From contig NZ_BLAW01000001.1 in the NCBI RefSeq assembly GCF_009617895.1, positions 2,781,001-2,845,000 on the forward strand: 64,000 nucleotides of DNA, in the 5' to 3' direction. Position 1 is the stretch's first letter, and every line of letters starts with the position of its first letter. The notes under the pieces were generated by a model. It worked only from the letters and a program-made list of their open reading frames with translations, did no database searches and was not told the DNA's origin. The position numbers and the translations under genes were made by a program. Of this stretch, positions 62,527 to 64,000 are shown piece by piece. This DNA is from Prolixibacter sp. SD074. Lineage in GTDB: Bacteria > Bacteroidota > Bacteroidia > Bacteroidales > Prolixibacteraceae.

Positions 62527-64000
62527 TTATTTATTATCTGTGGGTATAACTTTCAGAAACAGTTCGTCAAGCTGTGCGTCAGCGATTGTCGCCGGGCTGT
62601 CAATCATTACATCTCTTCCTGCGTTGTTTTTCGGGAAAGCAATTACATCCCGAATACTATCAAGGCCGGCGAAAAGTGAAACAAGCCGATCGAACCCAAA
62701 CGCTATGCCAGCATGTGGTGGTGCACCATATTTAAATGCATTCATCAGGAAACCAAACTGCTTCTCAGCTTCTTCTTTTGTAAAACCGAGGGTCCTAAAC
62801 ATCTTCGCCTGAAGCTCACTATTAAAAATTCGTACCGAACCGCCACCAATTTCCACACCGTTAATAACCAAATCGTAAGCATTCGCGTGAATCTTACCCG
62901 GATCTGTATCCAGCAAATCAATTTCATCAGGTTTTGGAGCAGTAAACGGATGGTGCATGGCAAAAAACCGATGTGAATCTTCATCCCACTCCAACAACGG
63001 GAAATCGACGACCCACAAAGGACGGAAATCAGCTGCCTTAACAAGCCCTAATTGCTTACCCATTTCCAGCCGAAGAATTCCGGTAGCTATTTGTGTCGCC
63101 CCTTTATTTCCCGATAAAACAAGTAAAAGATCACCAGGAACGGCACCAAAAGCATCGGCCCACTTCTTCAAATCTTCAGCACTGTAGAACTTATCGACCG
63201 ACGATTTAAATGAACCGTCTTCATTATATTTCACATAAACGAGCCCTTTTGCACCAACCTGTGGACGTTTAACGAAATCGGTTAACGCATCCAATTGCTT
63301 ACGCGAGTAGGAAGCGGCCCCGGACGCACAGATCCCACCAATATATTCAGCCCCATCAAAAACCTTAAACCCGTTTCCCTTAACCGTTTCGGTCAAGTCC
63401 TGAATTTTCATATCAAAACGAATATCCGGCTTATCAGAGCCGTATTTGTCCATCGCCTCTTCGTAAGGCATACGCGGAAATTCGCCCGGATCAAAGCCTT
63501 TCAGTTCTCTAAAAAGATGCCTTGTCAGGCCTTCGAACATATTTAAAACGTCCTCCTGTTCTACGAACGACATCTCACAGTCAATTTGGGTAAATTCCGG
63601 CTGCCGGTCAGCCCGAAGATCTTCGTCACGAAAACATTTTACAATTTGGTAGTAGCGATCAAACCCGGCAACCATCAACAACTGTTTAAACGTTTGAGGA
63701 GATTGCGGAAGCGCGTAAAATTCACCTGGGTTCATCCGTGAAGGGACCACGAAATCGCGAGCGCCTTCTGGGGTCGACTTAATTAAAACAGGCGTTTCCG
63801 TTTCGATAAAATCCTGGTCGTTAAGATAATTACGTACATAATGCGCCATCTTTGCACGCAGCTCAAGATTCTTCCGGACATTTTCGCGCCGCAAATCCAG
63901 GTAGCGATGTTTCATCCTGATTTCATCACCACCATCGGTATTTTCAGTGATGGTAAAAGGTGGAACAACCGATTGATTCAGAATGGTGACTTTCTTAAGC
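62527..64000 (-). CDS. aspS: Aspartyl-tRNA synthetase, 5' end outside window
   Basis: Class II synthetase; about 490 residues are visible and the frame stays open through the window edge, where [17 protein letters not shown] still belongs to the linker after the N-terminal OB-fold domain. Motif 1 lies around [27 protein letters not shown], motif 2 around [23 protein letters not shown], and motif 3 at [15 protein letters not shown]. The bacterial GAD insertion domain is between motifs 2 and 3. An internal ATG at 63913-63915 is not the true start because the homology continues upstream of it. Confidence 0.96.
   Translation of the reverse strand, partial: LKKVTILNQSVVPPFTITENTDGGDEIRMKHRYLDLRRENVRKNLELRAKMAHYVRNYLNDQDFIETETPVLIKSTPEGARDFVVPSRMNPGEFYALPQSPQTFKQLLMVAGFDRYYQIVKCFRDEDLRADRQPEFTQIDCEMSFVEQEDVLNMFEGLTRHLFRELKGFDPGEFPRMPYEEAMDKYGSDKPDIRFDMKIQDLTETVKGNGFKVFDGAEYIGGICASGAASYSRKQLDALTDFVKRPQVGAKGLVYVKYNEDGSFKSSVDKFYSAEDLKKWADAFGAVPGDLLLVLSGNKGATQIATGILRLEMGKQLGLVKAADFRPLWVVDFPLLEWDEDSHRFFAMHHPFTAPKPDEIDLLDTDPGKIHANAYDLVINGVEIGGGSVRIFNSELQAKMFRTLGFTKEEAEKQFGFLMNAFKYGAPPHAGIAFGFDRLVSLFAGLDSIRDVIAFPKNNAGRDVMIDSPATIADAQLDELFLKVIPTDNK

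Overview
The window is chromosomal DNA of a Bacteroidota bacterium, most likely a Marinilabiliales/Prolixibacteraceae-type marine or sediment organism. The assignment rests on the gene content: a Bacteroidota-style dcw cluster that includes mraZ and a long mraY, a PurF-like amidophosphoribosyltransferase of about 630 residues, glycine-lipid acyltransferases, a BlaI/BlaR1-TonB pair, ExbB/ExbD/ExbD, an RprXY-like pair, and promoter elements of the TTTG-N19-21-TAnnTTTG type. No rRNA, tRNA, CRISPR array, prophage or intact insertion sequence was found. Both edges cut genes: a PpiD-like chaperone at the left and aspS at the right.

1-18.2 kb: after the ppiD tail comes the division and cell wall (dcw) cluster on the minus strand. 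In transcription order it is mraZ, rsmH, ftsL, ftsI, murE, mraY, murD, ftsW, murG, murC, ftsQ, ftsA, a second divergent ftsZ, the canonical ftsZ, and yqeY. Genes are packed with overlaps or gaps of up to about 40 bases. A promoter overlapped by four 10-bp-spaced repeats, probably MraZ boxes, lies in front of mraZ. The extra FtsZ is the most unusual item. It keeps the GTPase and T7-loop motifs but lacks the usual FtsZ tail; instead it has a long charged linker and an amphipathic-looking tail ending much like that of its neighbour FtsA (SDNDMEMDE versus SDEDMEMN).

18.2-28.3 kb: two acyltransferases resembling GlsA/GlsB (glycine lipids) are followed by a BlaI repressor with two perfect CTACTA-N6-TAGTAG operators and a BlaR1-type M56 peptidase carrying carboxypeptidase-regulatory and TonB domains. 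Then come a PurF-like enzyme, a SPOR-domain protein, yebC, miaB, a small AhpD-like protein, a 207-bp element bounded by 17-bp inverted repeats, and a YjjX-type NTPase.

28.3-34.2 kb looks accessory: a GH9 lipoprotein, an XRE regulator with a coiled coil, a very AT-rich gap with a 21-bp tandem repeat, an array of about eight GC-rich hairpins, an AlbA_2-domain protein, and a lipoprotein combining a solenoid-like domain with LVIVD-type repeats. 34.3-42.7 kb holds an alkaline phosphatase, two overlapping small envelope genes, a membrane metallophosphoesterase, the C-terminal stump of a cation-efflux gene, and a four-gene lipid-linked sugar locus (GT2, tandem LAB_N, GT39, epimerase).

43-64 kb is mostly housekeeping: lepA, a response regulator/histidine kinase pair, rnc-fabF-acpP (transcribed acpP first), purN, an M23 peptidase, yitT, leuS, a decayed gdhA fragment directly upstream of intact gdhA, tatD, ansA, an exbB-exbD-exbD operon with an extra four-helix membrane protein, and aspS. 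Coordinates and motifs were read by eye; no alignments or structure predictions were run.
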